From positions 992,001 through 1,056,000 of the forward strand of contig NZ_VCQN01000001.1 of NCBI RefSeq assembly GCF_005938125.1: a stretch of 64,000 nucleotides of DNA. Reading direction: 5' to 3'. This document shows, piece by piece, positions 9,796 to 16,928 of this stretch. The translations under genes were made by a program, and so were the position numbers. Below the pieces are notes generated by a model. The model was not told the DNA's origin, did not search any database, and saw only the letters and a program-made list of their open reading frames with translations. The stretch is from Bacillus sp. BHET2 (GTDB taxonomy: Bacteria; Bacillota; Bacilli; Bacillales; Bacillaceae_B). Positions within the stretch are counted from its first letter, which is position 1; each line of letters starts with the position of its first letter.

Positions 9796-9878
9796 TGCTA
9801 TGCCCCTCCATGATTTCAAATGATTGATTATTATTATTCGAAGAACTACAGATCAAATCAAGAAACATAAAATAACGA

Positions 9879-10250
9879 TTAGGTATCAAGATTTTTTCCG
9901 CTCATATAGTGTTTATACATCCTAATCTTCTTGGTTAGCATTTCATTTGTAGACAACAATGAATCTATCTGATTTTGAATGTTTTTTTGATGAGTTTCTA
10001 AAATATTAAGTCTTTCACTGGTCGTTTGATTTCCTTCTGAAAACAACTGAGTATATGTCTTTATATCGGAAATCGGCATTTGTGTTTCTCTTAGTTTCAT
10101 GACAAATTGCAGCCACTTGATGTGAGAATCAGTATAGCTTCTTACACCTGATGATGTCCTTTCTGGTGAAATAATGCCTTCTTTTTCATAATAACGAAGG
10201 GTATGTGGATTGACCCCTAATGCGTCAGCCGCTTCACTTATACTATACAT
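9879..10250 (-). CDS. MerR-family transcriptional regulator
   Basis: 123 residues. The N-terminal winged helix ('ALGVNPHTLRYYEKEGI', 'SGVRSYTDSHIKWLQFV') is followed by a coiled-coil dimerisation helix (about residues 80-118). There is no cysteine in the C-terminal helix, so thiol sensing in the manner of NmlR/AdhR is not supported. The frame extends upstream to 10451, but a GGAGGAATTATGT box before the ATG at 10250 and the family's usual N-terminus set the start. It is divergent from an SDR gene whose promoter carries a MerR-type operator. Confidence 0.9.
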   Translation of the reverse strand: MYSISEAADALGVNPHTLRYYEKEGIISPERTSSGVRSYTDSHIKWLQFVMKLRETQMPISDIKTYTQLFSEGNQTTSERLNILETHQKNIQNQIDSLLSTNEMLTKKIRMYKHYMSGKNLDT

Positions 10251-10276
10251 ACATAATTCCTCCCATGAATAAAAGC

Positions 10277-10307
10277 TTGACTTAGAGTTCACTCTAACCT
10301 TTAGGAT
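10277..10307 (+). promoter_or_regulatory. MerR-type promoter with 19-bp spacer and operator
   Basis: The -35 box TTGACT (10277-10282) and -10 box TAGGAT (10302-10307) are separated by 19 bp, the over-long spacing that MerR activators correct by twisting DNA. A perfect inverted repeat, TTAGAGT-TC-ACTCTAA (10282-10297), fills the spacer. It drives the SDR gene and lies just upstream of the divergent merR. Confidence 0.85.
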
Positions 10308-10341
10308 AAAATTGTACCACAACATGACAGGAGGAATAAAT

Positions 10342-11106
10342 ATGAAATATACAGTCATTACAGGAGCGAGTTCCGGAATCGGATACCAAGCAGCACTGGC
10401 ATTTGCAGCAAGGGGGAAAAACATTATTGTCGTCGCTAGACGAGAGGACAAGCTGGGTGAGCTAAAGAAAGAGATTTCTTCTTTTCACCCTGATGTGGAA
10501 GTTGTGACGATGACGGCTGATTTATCCAGAAGCGAGAACGTCTATTCTTTTTACGAGAGTTTGAAACCTTATCAAATAGAAACACTTATCAATAATGCAG
10601 GCTTTGGCAACTTTGATTCGGTCGCCGATCAAAATCTTTCTAAAATAGAAAGCATGTTAAGATTGAATATTGAAGCCGTAACCGTTCTATCTACACTGTT
10701 TGTTCGGGATTATCAAAATGTAGCAGATACACAGCTTATTAATGTCTCCTCAGGTGGAGGATACACCATAGTGGCAGATGCCGTTACGTATTGCGCAACG
10801 AAATTCTATGTGAGTGCGTTTACCGAAGGGCTTGCACAGGAGCTTGAATCAAAAGGGGCACAAATGAAAGCGAAAATACTGGCTCCGGCAGCGACTGAAA
10901 CAGAGTTCGCTCAGCGATCATTCGATGTAAATGAGTTCGAATATAATGGTAGCGTTCCTCAGTACCACACTGCCAAGGAAATGGCTCAATTCATGCTGGA
11001 TCTTTATGACAGTGACAAGGTGGTAGGAATTGTAAACGGAGAATCTTATGAGTTTAAGTTGGTGGACCCGATTTATCCTTATGCGAAGCGTTCTAGCAAC
11101 AACTAG
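10342..11106 (+). CDS. Short-chain dehydrogenase/reductase (SDR)
   Basis: 254 residues, a classical SDR. 'ITGASSGIGYQAA' is the TGxxxGxG cofactor loop, 'VVARREDKL' carries an arginine that favours NADP(H), 'LINNAGFG' is the NNAG motif, and catalytic Ser and Tyr-x-x-x-Lys are in 'NVSSGGGY' and 'YCATKF'. The substrate is unknown. The start at 10342 follows ACAGGAGGAATAAAT; the frame's earlier start at 10312 lies inside the promoter. It is probably activated by the divergent MerR protein in response to a small electrophile or aldehyde, by analogy with other MerR/oxidoreductase pairs. Confidence 0.9.
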   Translation: MKYTVITGASSGIGYQAALAFAARGKNIIVVARREDKLGELKKEISSFHPDVEVVTMTADLSRSENVYSFYESLKPYQIETLINNAGFGNFDSVADQNLSKIESMLRLNIEAVTVLSTLFVRDYQNVADTQLINVSSGGGYTIVADAVTYCATKFYVSAFTEGLAQELESKGAQMKAKILAPAATETEFAQRSFDVNEFEYNGSVPQYHTAKEMAQFMLDLYDSDKVVGIVNGESYEFKLVDPIYPYAKRSSNN

Positions 11107-11139
11107 AATCGTTTTTATTTCACCCAAGAAGACTTTTCT

Positions 11140-11169
11140 GCTCAGAGCTAATAACTCTGAGCTTTTTTT
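11140..11169 (+). terminator. Intrinsic terminator after the SDR gene
   Basis: GCTCAGAG (11140-11147) pairs with CTCTGAGC (11155-11162) and is followed by seven T residues. Confidence 0.9.
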
Positions 11170-11309
11170 GGCTCTTGTAGTCCAAGCTAGACTCCTAAAT
11201 TTGATAACTAGGAGTAACAATTTATCTCGCATTACTAATGAGGCAGGTATAACCCGCACTAAAATATTTCCCTCACCTAATCCAGTCAAACAATTGAAAT
11301 CTACAATCG

Positions 11310-12155
11310 TTAATCCTTAACCGCACCATTTACTTGATAAAATTCATTACAATATTCAATAATATACCTCATGAACATAAGGGTGCAGTTCACTCTCTCT
11401 TCTTCTGACTTAAAATTTCGTTTTTTCAAACCCTTTCGGATATTCATTGCCTCCTTTATAATACTGCTCCACTCCTCTGGAAGATGGAGTAGACCATACT
11501 CCCCAGCTCCCAGTTTAGAAACAATGTCGATTTCTTTTAACGTATAAAATTGCCTAAGCAGCCCGAGGACGGACCATTCTAATTCAGTATCAATCACATC
11601 TGTAGGAAAGGTCTTTACCTCGTCAATGGAATTTTCCAACCATTGGGTCCTTCCAAACCAATACGAATTCATATTGGTAAGAACATATGAAACCAATTGT
11701 TTTGACGAAATGACCACATCATAAGAAGAGATTTCTGGTCCCAAGACCTTAACTCCCTTATGTTGAAACAAATACCAAGTGATCGGGTTAAAATTAAAAT
11801 ACTTACCCCTTTTCAGTTCCCCCTTGTTGTAATACGGATAAAGTGCACTTTCATCTTTTATATTTGAATTAAGCATCCCAATATCCTCTATCAGTATATA
11901 TACTCCATCCATTTCAGGCTTTGGATACTGGACTTTAACCTGTTGATGTACAAAGGAAAGCAGATTCAGTTCATCTTCAGTTAAACGACGGTTCAAAACC
12001 GTAATAAAGTCGATATCACTGGAATTATTTTCATACGCCTCCAGGGCAATCGAGCCATGCAAGTATAAACCTTGAACCAAATCTGGTAATAAATTATTTA
12101 AGAGAGTGATATATTCATTTAATACTGTTTCAACAACTGATGGTGTTATAGCCAC
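11310..12155 (-). CDS. Nucleotidyltransferase-fold protein (aminoglycoside adenylyltransferase-like)
   Basis: 281 residues. The catalytic motif of the pol-beta nucleotidyltransferase fold is intact: 'LYLHGSIALEAYENNSSDID' gives G-S and D-x-D. The C-terminal helical region resembles the DUF4111 domain of AadA/ANT(9) enzymes, which adenylylate streptomycin or spectinomycin. Resistance is only a possibility; chromosomal homologues of unknown substrate are common. The start is GTG with AAGGAGG seven bases upstream. The 459-bp repeat element lies just upstream of its promoter region. Confidence 0.75.
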   Translation of the reverse strand: MAITPSVVETVLNEYITLLNNLLPDLVQGLYLHGSIALEAYENNSSDIDFITVLNRRLTEDELNLLSFVHQQVKVQYPKPEMDGVYILIEDIGMLNSNIKDESALYPYYNKGELKRGKYFNFNPITWYLFQHKGVKVLGPEISSYDVVISSKQLVSYVLTNMNSYWFGRTQWLENSIDEVKTFPTDVIDTELEWSVLGLLRQFYTLKEIDIVSKLGAGEYGLLHLPEEWSSIIKEAMNIRKGLKKRNFKSEEERVNCTLMFMRYIIEYCNEFYQVNGAVKD

Positions 12156-12241
12156 TTTCTTTCCTCCTTAGGGATTGTAATTGTTTTTAAATATCTCCGT
12201 TAAGAAATCATGTTAGCATTTATTTCCATTTTTAGATAGAG

Positions 12242-12700
12242 TTTTTATATAAGGCTCTTTTCGCAAAGATTGTTGTTTTCTAAACATAGGAGCTGCTGCC
12301 TAGGCTCTGTCTATGAGTGAGTGCGATAGATGGTGAGGGGAACGGCTTCGCTTTCCGGCGGACGAACGACCAAGCCTCCTCAGCTGCGCTTCCGGGGTCT
12401 CGGCACGCCCGTTTTTCCGCAGGAGTCTACGCCGTTCCCCTCACCATCTAAATGAGATATTGTGACAGAGCTTACTAGTGAAAAAAACGAATGAAATAGT
12501 ATCATACTATTCAAGCTTAAATCGACCACTGCACACGTTGAAATTTGATGTTTTCTAGCCGTGTATAGTAGTAGATTCGTCCTCATACTTAGATAAGTTC
12601 AACTCACGCCCCGCGGAAAGCGAGCACCTGCAGCGGAAATCAACTAGCACTCGCTACCTTCAATAGCAACAAAGTTTACGAAAAGAGCCTTATATAAAAA
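12242..12700. repeat. 459-bp non-coding palindromic element with 22-bp terminal inverted repeats
   Basis: Bases 12242-12263 are the exact reverse complement of 12679-12700, and the similarity runs about 14 bases further inward with few mismatches. Inside, a 19-bp perfect inverted repeat (12328-12346 with 12431-12449, containing TGGTGAGGGGAACGGC) and an outer GCTCTGTC/GACAGAGC pair (12304-12311, 12464-12471) fold into a long hairpin arm. There is no transposase. A shorter, decayed relative lies at 60357-60547. The layout is that of a MITE or REP-like dispersed repeat; no clear target duplication is visible. Confidence 0.75.
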
Positions 12701-12711
12701 ACGGATTTCAA

Positions 12712-12753
12712 CATCAGAAAAGCCTGATCTCATGAGATCAGGCTTTTCTGATG
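12712..12753 (-). terminator. 42-bp perfect palindrome overlapping the hemY stop
   Basis: The whole interval is its own reverse complement. The TGA stop of the oxidase lies inside the left arm, so the hairpin begins within the last codons. On the minus strand the first T run after it (six T residues) is the end of the 459-bp element 10 bases away. It probably acts as the gene's terminator. Confidence 0.65.
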
Positions 12754-14135
12754 ATGTCTTTTATTATTTCTTCAGCTGTATGTTTTCCGTTTTGAATACA
12801 TGCTCCAATTCCTACTCCGTAATAAGAAGCACCTGCTACTTTCACTCGTGGGAATTCAGTTAAAAGAAGTTGATCCAAAGCCTGTACAGTTTGACCATGC
12901 TTAAGATGATATTTTGGCATCAAATCTTTCCAGTTGGTCACCTCCACAGCAACCGGGTCTCCTACGATACCGACACTCTTCCTAATATCCTCTTGGGCAA
13001 CGGTCATAAGTTCGTCATCGTTCAACCCAATTAATTCTCTATAATGAGGATTTGTACTTTTATAAAAAAGTCTCACTAAAAGATTATGGTTTTCAGAAGT
13101 ATGTTTCCATTTACGACTGGTCCAAGTACATGCATCACACTTCACTTCACTACCTTTTGATACAATAAATCCAGTACCATCAGCCGGCAGTTTGTCATCC
13201 GGAACATTGAATCCCAGGTAGATCGATATCAGAGAGGAATTTTTTAATTGATCGAAATCAGGGTTTAATTTTTCATGATTTACGATCTTTTTTGTGACAT
13301 CATGAGGTGTAGCGAATACCACGTAGTCTGCCTGGATACTTCCCTGTTCAAATAGAGTAAGTTCATATTTATCTCCCATTTTTCGAAGGTTTTTTGTTTC
13401 AACCCCTTTTAAAATGGTTGCATCTGAACAAACTTCCTCCAAGCGGTCTACAATAGCGGATAATCCATTTTTAAACGAAATGAATTTTTTATTGGAAGTT
13501 CCTTGGAATTTTTGTTTATTTTCAGATAACCCTTTGATAATACTTCCGTATTCATTCTTATACTGTAGTAGATACGGTAGAGTCGTGGACATAGTGAGTT
13601 CATTCAAATTCCCTGAGTATACACCTGATAAGACAGGTGCTACTTGATTCTCCACTAGTTCTTTACCAAGAAAGGCTGTTAAGAATTCCCCGATAGAGCT
13701 ATCTTTCGTAAATCGAGTATTTTCCGTTTCCAAGTCTTTCAAGGCCTCTTTCTTACCTGCTTCAGAAATGAGGGTGCTCTCATAAAGGGATTCTATACTC
13801 ATTGGAATTCCGAAAATCGTTTCACCTGGAATCATGTGCAGTTCACTATCCGTATATATGTAAGAGGTCCCTGTTTCATTGTAAACAAGCTCCTCCTGAA
13901 GATTCAATTCCTCTATAAGAGGAAGAACCCCTTCATTGCGGGCGACGATTGAATCTGCTCCTGCTTCCATAATAAATTCGCCTTCTCTTACTGACCTGAT
14001 CTTCCCTCCAAGCTGTTCATCACGTTCGATTAATAATACGTTCATATTTACCTGTTGTTCCCTTGCCATCTTCTGAAGATGATACAGTGTTGTTAATCCT
14101 GTAATTCCTCCACCTACGACAACCACTGTCTTCAT
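12738..14135 (-). CDS. hemY: Protoporphyrinogen/coproporphyrinogen III oxidase
   Basis: 465 residues, the family's usual length. An FAD-binding Rossmann motif opens the protein ('VVVVGGGITGLTTLYHL' and 'IERDEQLGGKI'), and the C-terminus carries the second FAD contact 'VKVAGASYYGVGIGACIQNG'. In Gram-positive bacteria HemY (CgoX) oxidises coproporphyrinogen III to coproporphyrin III in the coproporphyrin-dependent haem pathway. It normally sits in a hemEHY operon; here no other haem gene is near, so this may be a second, detached copy. The start ATG follows GGAGTGATGGT. Confidence 0.88.
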   Translation of the reverse strand: MKTVVVVGGGITGLTTLYHLQKMAREQQVNMNVLLIERDEQLGGKIRSVREGEFIMEAGADSIVARNEGVLPLIEELNLQEELVYNETGTSYIYTDSELHMIPGETIFGIPMSIESLYESTLISEAGKKEALKDLETENTRFTKDSSIGEFLTAFLGKELVENQVAPVLSGVYSGNLNELTMSTTLPYLLQYKNEYGSIIKGLSENKQKFQGTSNKKFISFKNGLSAIVDRLEEVCSDATILKGVETKNLRKMGDKYELTLFEQGSIQADYVVFATPHDVTKKIVNHEKLNPDFDQLKNSSLISIYLGFNVPDDKLPADGTGFIVSKGSEVKCDACTWTSRKWKHTSENHNLLVRLFYKSTNPHYRELIGLNDDELMTVAQEDIRKSVGIVGDPVAVEVTNWKDLMPKYHLKHGQTVQALDQLLLTEFPRVKVAGASYYGVGIGACIQNGKHTAEEIIKDIIRKA

Positions 14136-14249
14136 ACCATCACTCCATTAATTGCGTTTATGTATCAAGATTATCATGTTTTTAGGATATTAGAAAAAGA
14201 ATATGTGTCAAAATCAAGAAATGGTAATTGGGAATGGCTTTTTTCTTGA

Positions 14250-14306
14250 AAATAGAGAAAATTGCCTGTCCAACTGGATGAGATTTATTGACAACAGGCG
14301 ATTTCC
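14250..14306 (-). terminator. Probable terminator after the collagen-like gene
   Basis: On the minus strand GAAATCGCCTGT pairs with ACAGGCAATTTTC, followed by a T-rich tail (TCTATTTTC). It lies between the collagen-like gene and hemY. Confidence 0.6.
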
Positions 14307-14335
14307 TTTTTTAATACCGCACTAAAACTTACACG

Positions 14336-15145
14336 TTACATCATGAATGTTGGACCAAGTTTGAAAATCCGTAATGAAGCACTGTTTATTGGTTGATCTG
14401 CTACTCCTCCAAAAGGTGGATATTGAACGTTAGAAGCCAAATCTATAGTTGTCTGGTTACTCGTGGCGGGTATAAGTGCTTGCAGTGTCAACGTTTGTCC
14501 CAAGGTTAAACTTAAGATGGCTACCGATGAACTCACCCCAATTTCTTGATCAGAAAATACAGCCACACCAGAACGAGTTGCTGGTGCTAAACTTCCATCT
14601 ATAAATATTCCAAACGCAGCGTGTTGACTTCCCGGTCCAGGTAAAAAGACTGTTTGCCATAATACAGCGTAGTCTCCATCTTCTGGAACTGTCATAGAGT
14701 TAGCCGTTGCAGTTATTCCTCCCACAAGAACTGATTCAGGTTGATCAAATTGGTTGAAACGTACCAATTCATTTACCCCGAGAACTAATTGTTGATTTGC
14801 ATTATCAAATATGTTCCCATATATGGGTGAAAAAGTTCCTGCTTGCCCTTGTTCTCCTTGGGGGCCTTGCTCTCCTTGGGAGCCTTGCTCTCCTTGAGGG
14901 CCTTGCTCTCCTTGAGGGCCTTGCTCTCCTTGGGGGCCTTGCTCTCCTTGAGGACCCTGCTCTCCTTGGGGGCCTTGCTCTCCTTGGGGGCCTTGCTCTC
15001 CTTGGGGGCCTTGAGGTCCAGGTGGGCATTCACATTTAATTGGATAAAAGTCGCAACCCTCTGGAAATGATTGTACTTTTCCAAGGAGTGACCCCTCTCC
15101 TTTTCTAAGCAGAGGAAGCCTTTCATAGTATTTTTTCTTTTTCAT
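14336..15145 (-). CDS. BclA-like exosporium glycoprotein with collagen repeats
   Basis: 269 residues. A short lysine-rich N-terminus is followed by '[13 protein letters not shown]' and about twenty Gly-x-y triplets, nearly all GPQ-GEQ, at about residues 42-102. The C-terminal ~165 residues are beta-rich ('[17 protein letters not shown]', '[11 protein letters not shown]'), like the C1q/TNF-type trimer head of BclA. Such proteins form the hair-like nap of the exosporium in Bacillus spores. The repeat DNA is a 9- or 18-bp-periodic tract prone to length change. Overlapping frames in the repeat are compositional shadows. A ribosome box GGGGGAAAACA precedes the ATG. Confidence 0.85.
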   Translation of the reverse strand: MKKKKYYERLPLLRKGEGSLLGKVQSFPEGCDFYPIKCECPPGPQGPQGEQGPQGEQGPQGEQGPQGEQGPQGEQGPQGEQGPQGEQGSQGEQGPQGEQGQAGTFSPIYGNIFDNANQQLVLGVNELVRFNQFDQPESVLVGGITATANSMTVPEDGDYAVLWQTVFLPGPGSQHAAFGIFIDGSLAPATRSGVAVFSDQEIGVSSSVAILSLTLGQTLTLQALIPATSNQTTIDLASNVQYPPFGGVADQPINSASLRIFKLGPTFMM

Positions 15146-15292
15146 TATTGTTTTCCCCCTATTAATAATCTACATGAGGTAGTGACTATTCATTTTATGA
15201 ATAAATACTATCATTGCTTGTTTAAATGCCCTAAATATAGAAAGAAATCTCCAAAAGCGCCCCTACCAAACATACAATTCCCTAAAACCAAG

Positions 15293-15322
15293 TTGACAGC
15301 TTTGTTTAGTCAACTATATAAT
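15293..15322 (+). promoter_or_regulatory. Sigma-A promoter of the S-box transcript
   Basis: TTGACA (15293-15298) and TATAAT (15317-15322) are perfect consensus boxes 18 bp apart, and the riboswitch begins about 25 bp downstream. Confidence 0.8.
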
Positions 15323-15345
15323 AGAATCAATACAACACTATAGCC

Positions 15346-15508
15346 ACTTATCCAGAGAGGGAGAGGGACTGGCCCGATGATACCTCAGCAACAGATTCTA
15401 ATTAATAGAAAACTGTGCTAATTCCACAAGCATGATGCTTGGAAGATAAGTTGAAGTTCTGATACTAAAAAGCCTTCTTCTTATCTACAAGGAAGTGGGT
15501 TTTTTTGA
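15346..15508 (+). ncRNA. SAM-I (S-box) riboswitch with terminator
   Basis: The aptamer runs from 15346 to about 15452: P1 is CTTATC (15347-15352) with GATAAG (15445-15450), and the conserved core reads AGAGAGGGAGAGGGACTGGC then CCGATGATACCTCAGCAAC, as in the S-box consensus. Downstream, CCTTCTTCTTATC at 15473-15485 can pair either with the 3' arm of P1 (antiterminator) or with AAGGAAGTGGG before seven T residues (terminator). High SAM should therefore stop transcription. A further pairing GAAGTGGG/CCCACTTC follows the T run. The only gene behind it is the FbpA-like ORF. Confidence 0.92.
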
Positions 15509-15559
15509 GTGAATAAGCCCACTTCTCTGATTGATTACATTTTAAGAGGAGTGAAAACG

Positions 15560-15775
15560 ATGGGGAAAATACTGCAGGATACATTGCATAAGAGAAGAAA
15601 TGAGTTAATCAATAAATTGATCGCTCACAACCTTTTCAAAAAAGGTGACAAACAATTATTCGAACTGACACTGAAAGAACTAGAGGAAGAATATAAGTAC
15701 ATTCAAGAGGAATGCCATCCCCATAACGATGTCGGTTCCATACATTGGAAAAAACGGGTGAGAATTAGCATCTAA
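15560..15775 (+). CDS. FbpA-family (Fur-regulated basic protein) small protein
   Basis: 71 residues, basic N-terminus. 'MGKILQDTLHKRRNELINKL' and 'QLFELTLKELEEEYK' match the small FbpA family of Bacillus, thought to act with the sRNA FsrA in sparing iron. The frame extends up to 15509, inside the riboswitch platform, but the AGAGGAGTGAAAACG box sets the ATG at 15560. No Fur box is evident; instead the gene lies behind an S-box, so it should respond to SAM. Its own C-terminus ('HNDVGSIHWKKRVRISI') is longer than in the short family members. Confidence 0.7.
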   Translation: MGKILQDTLHKRRNELINKLIAHNLFKKGDKQLFELTLKELEEEYKYIQEECHPHNDVGSIHWKKRVRISI

Positions 15776-15816
15776 AAAAGCACCAATCCGAGAAAAGGAT
15801 TGGTGCTTCGTTTTTT
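15774..15816. terminator. Bidirectional intrinsic terminator
   Basis: AAGCACCAATCC (15778-15789) pairs with GGATTGGTGCTT (15797-15808). A runs on the left and a T run on the right serve both the FbpA-like gene and the convergent four-helix gene. Confidence 0.9.
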
Positions 15817-15821
15817 GCTAA

Positions 15822-16148
15822 TTAAGCTAAATTTCTACATTCATCTGCACAGGCAAAACATGCTTTTGCGCATTTTTGACAGTGATCGTGGTCATGCCTT
15901 TCACACTCTTTATCGCATGCCTCGCAAATCGCAGCACATGCTGTAGCGATTTCAGCAACAAAGGGTGTCCCTCTCACAAGAGCCTGTTCCAAGAATCCGC
16001 ACATATCTGCACATTCACTGTCCATTAGGATGCAGCCCACCATCATCCCAATATTTTCTTCTTTAAGACACTTGTCGAAACAATGATTGCATGCTTCCAT
16101 ACATTCATGTAATGTTTGAATTGTTGTTTGGAAGTTTTCCTGTGACAT
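15822..16148 (-). CDS. Cysteine-rich four-helix-bundle copper-binding protein (Csp-like)
   Basis: 108 residues with 15 cysteines, many in CxxxC or CxxC spacing ('CMEACNHCFDKCL', 'CAAICEACDKEC', 'CQKCAKACFACADEC'). This is the DUF326/Csp family, cytosolic or exported copper-storage proteins whose helical bundle is lined with thiols that hold Cu(I). It has no signal peptide, so it matches the cytosolic Csp3 type, like B. subtilis YhjQ. The ATG follows AAGAGGAGATAGTGAA. No copper exporter is adjacent. Confidence 0.85.
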   Translation of the reverse strand: MSQENFQTTIQTLHECMEACNHCFDKCLKEENIGMMVGCILMDSECADMCGFLEQALVRGTPFVAEIATACAAICEACDKECERHDHDHCQKCAKACFACADECRNLA

Positions 16149-16300
16149 TTCACTATCTCCTCTTATATCGTTTTGTTTTATAGAAATCCATAACCCATAT
16201 TTTCCCTCTTTAAACGTTTTAGGGTTATTCTAAGTGCGTGCTTAAATGAGCTTTTCATAAAATAGATGAAGATTTAAATACGTTGTAAAGGAATTAAAAT

Positions 16301-16867
16301 ATGTCTACATATCTTCAACATTTCACAGACGACTTAATTGGGCTGAATATTGGGTTTCTCTTTATTATCAGCATAACCATTAGTATAGTCATCAGTATTC
16401 TTGGATTCCTTCCGAGTATTTTCTTGACCGCCTTTAATATATCTGTGTTTGGACTTTGGGCAGGAATCGCTATCTCAATAGTTGGTGAATCATTAGGTGC
16501 GATAATCAGTTTTTTCTTATTCCGAAAAGGAATGCAGTTAGCAGGTGTTGATCGGATTCTTACAAATAAATATTTCCTCAAATTGAAAGAATCGTCAGGA
16601 AAGGAATGGATCCTTCTTCTTTTCTTCTTCAGGATTGTTCCATTTGTACCTTCGAGTGTAGTAACCATTGCAGCTGCATTTAGTTCCATTTCTATCTTTT
16701 CATTTACAGCCATAAGTTCTTTAGGGAAAATACCTTCCTTATTAATTGAGGCGTTTATCGTGGCGAATCTGTTAGACTCGAAAAACGGAAATGGTTTATT
16801 GATGCTTGGGGCAATTGTAGTTGGTTTGGTTTATTTTCTATATCGATTGAAGAATAAGAGAAAATAG
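16301..16867 (+). CDS. TVP38/TMEM64-family (DedA-like) membrane protein
   Basis: 188 residues with about five membrane segments. The family signature is present as 'GLWAGIAISIVGESLGAIIS' and 'FFFRIVPFVPSSVVTIAAA', the F-R-x-x-P-x-x-P re-entrant motif of the DedA/VTT superfamily. These proteins are lipid scramblase-like; some move undecaprenyl phosphate or phosphatidylethanolamine across the membrane. The ATG follows AAAGGAATTAAAAT. It is convergent with spoIIP and shows no operon partner. Confidence 0.8.
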   Translation: MSTYLQHFTDDLIGLNIGFLFIISITISIVISILGFLPSIFLTAFNISVFGLWAGIAISIVGESLGAIISFFLFRKGMQLAGVDRILTNKYFLKLKESSGKEWILLLFFFRIVPFVPSSVVTIAAAFSSISIFSFTAISSLGKIPSLLIEAFIVANLLDSKNGNGLLMLGAIVVGLVYFLYRLKNKRK

Positions 16868-16884
16868 TTGGGAATCACATTATT

Positions 16885-16920
16885 CATTAAAAATGATGTG
16901 CACCAAATGGCGCACATCAT
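16885..16920 (-). terminator. Intrinsic terminator between TVP38 and spoIIP
   Basis: ATGATGTGC (16893-16901) pairs with GCACATCAT (16912-16920). The T-rich tail (TTTTTAAT) is on the minus strand, so it mainly ends spoIIP. Confidence 0.75.
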
Positions 16921-16928
16921 CTCTTCAA

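Noticed and set aside
10918..11320. Overlapping frames on both strands around the SDR gene end
   Set aside because: They overlap a solid SDR gene and its terminator and have no start signals.
11310..12155. Calling the nucleotidyltransferase a spectinomycin-resistance gene
   Set aside because: Fold motifs fit, but nothing shows the substrate, so no resistance name is given.
12380..12586. 68-codon frame inside the palindromic element
   Set aside because: The stretch is explained by inverted repeats; no start signal and no protein-like pattern.
14785..15126. Several frames with KAPKES, RRARPP or LGGLALL repeats
   Set aside because: These are other-frame readings of the Gly-x-y collagen repeat DNA.
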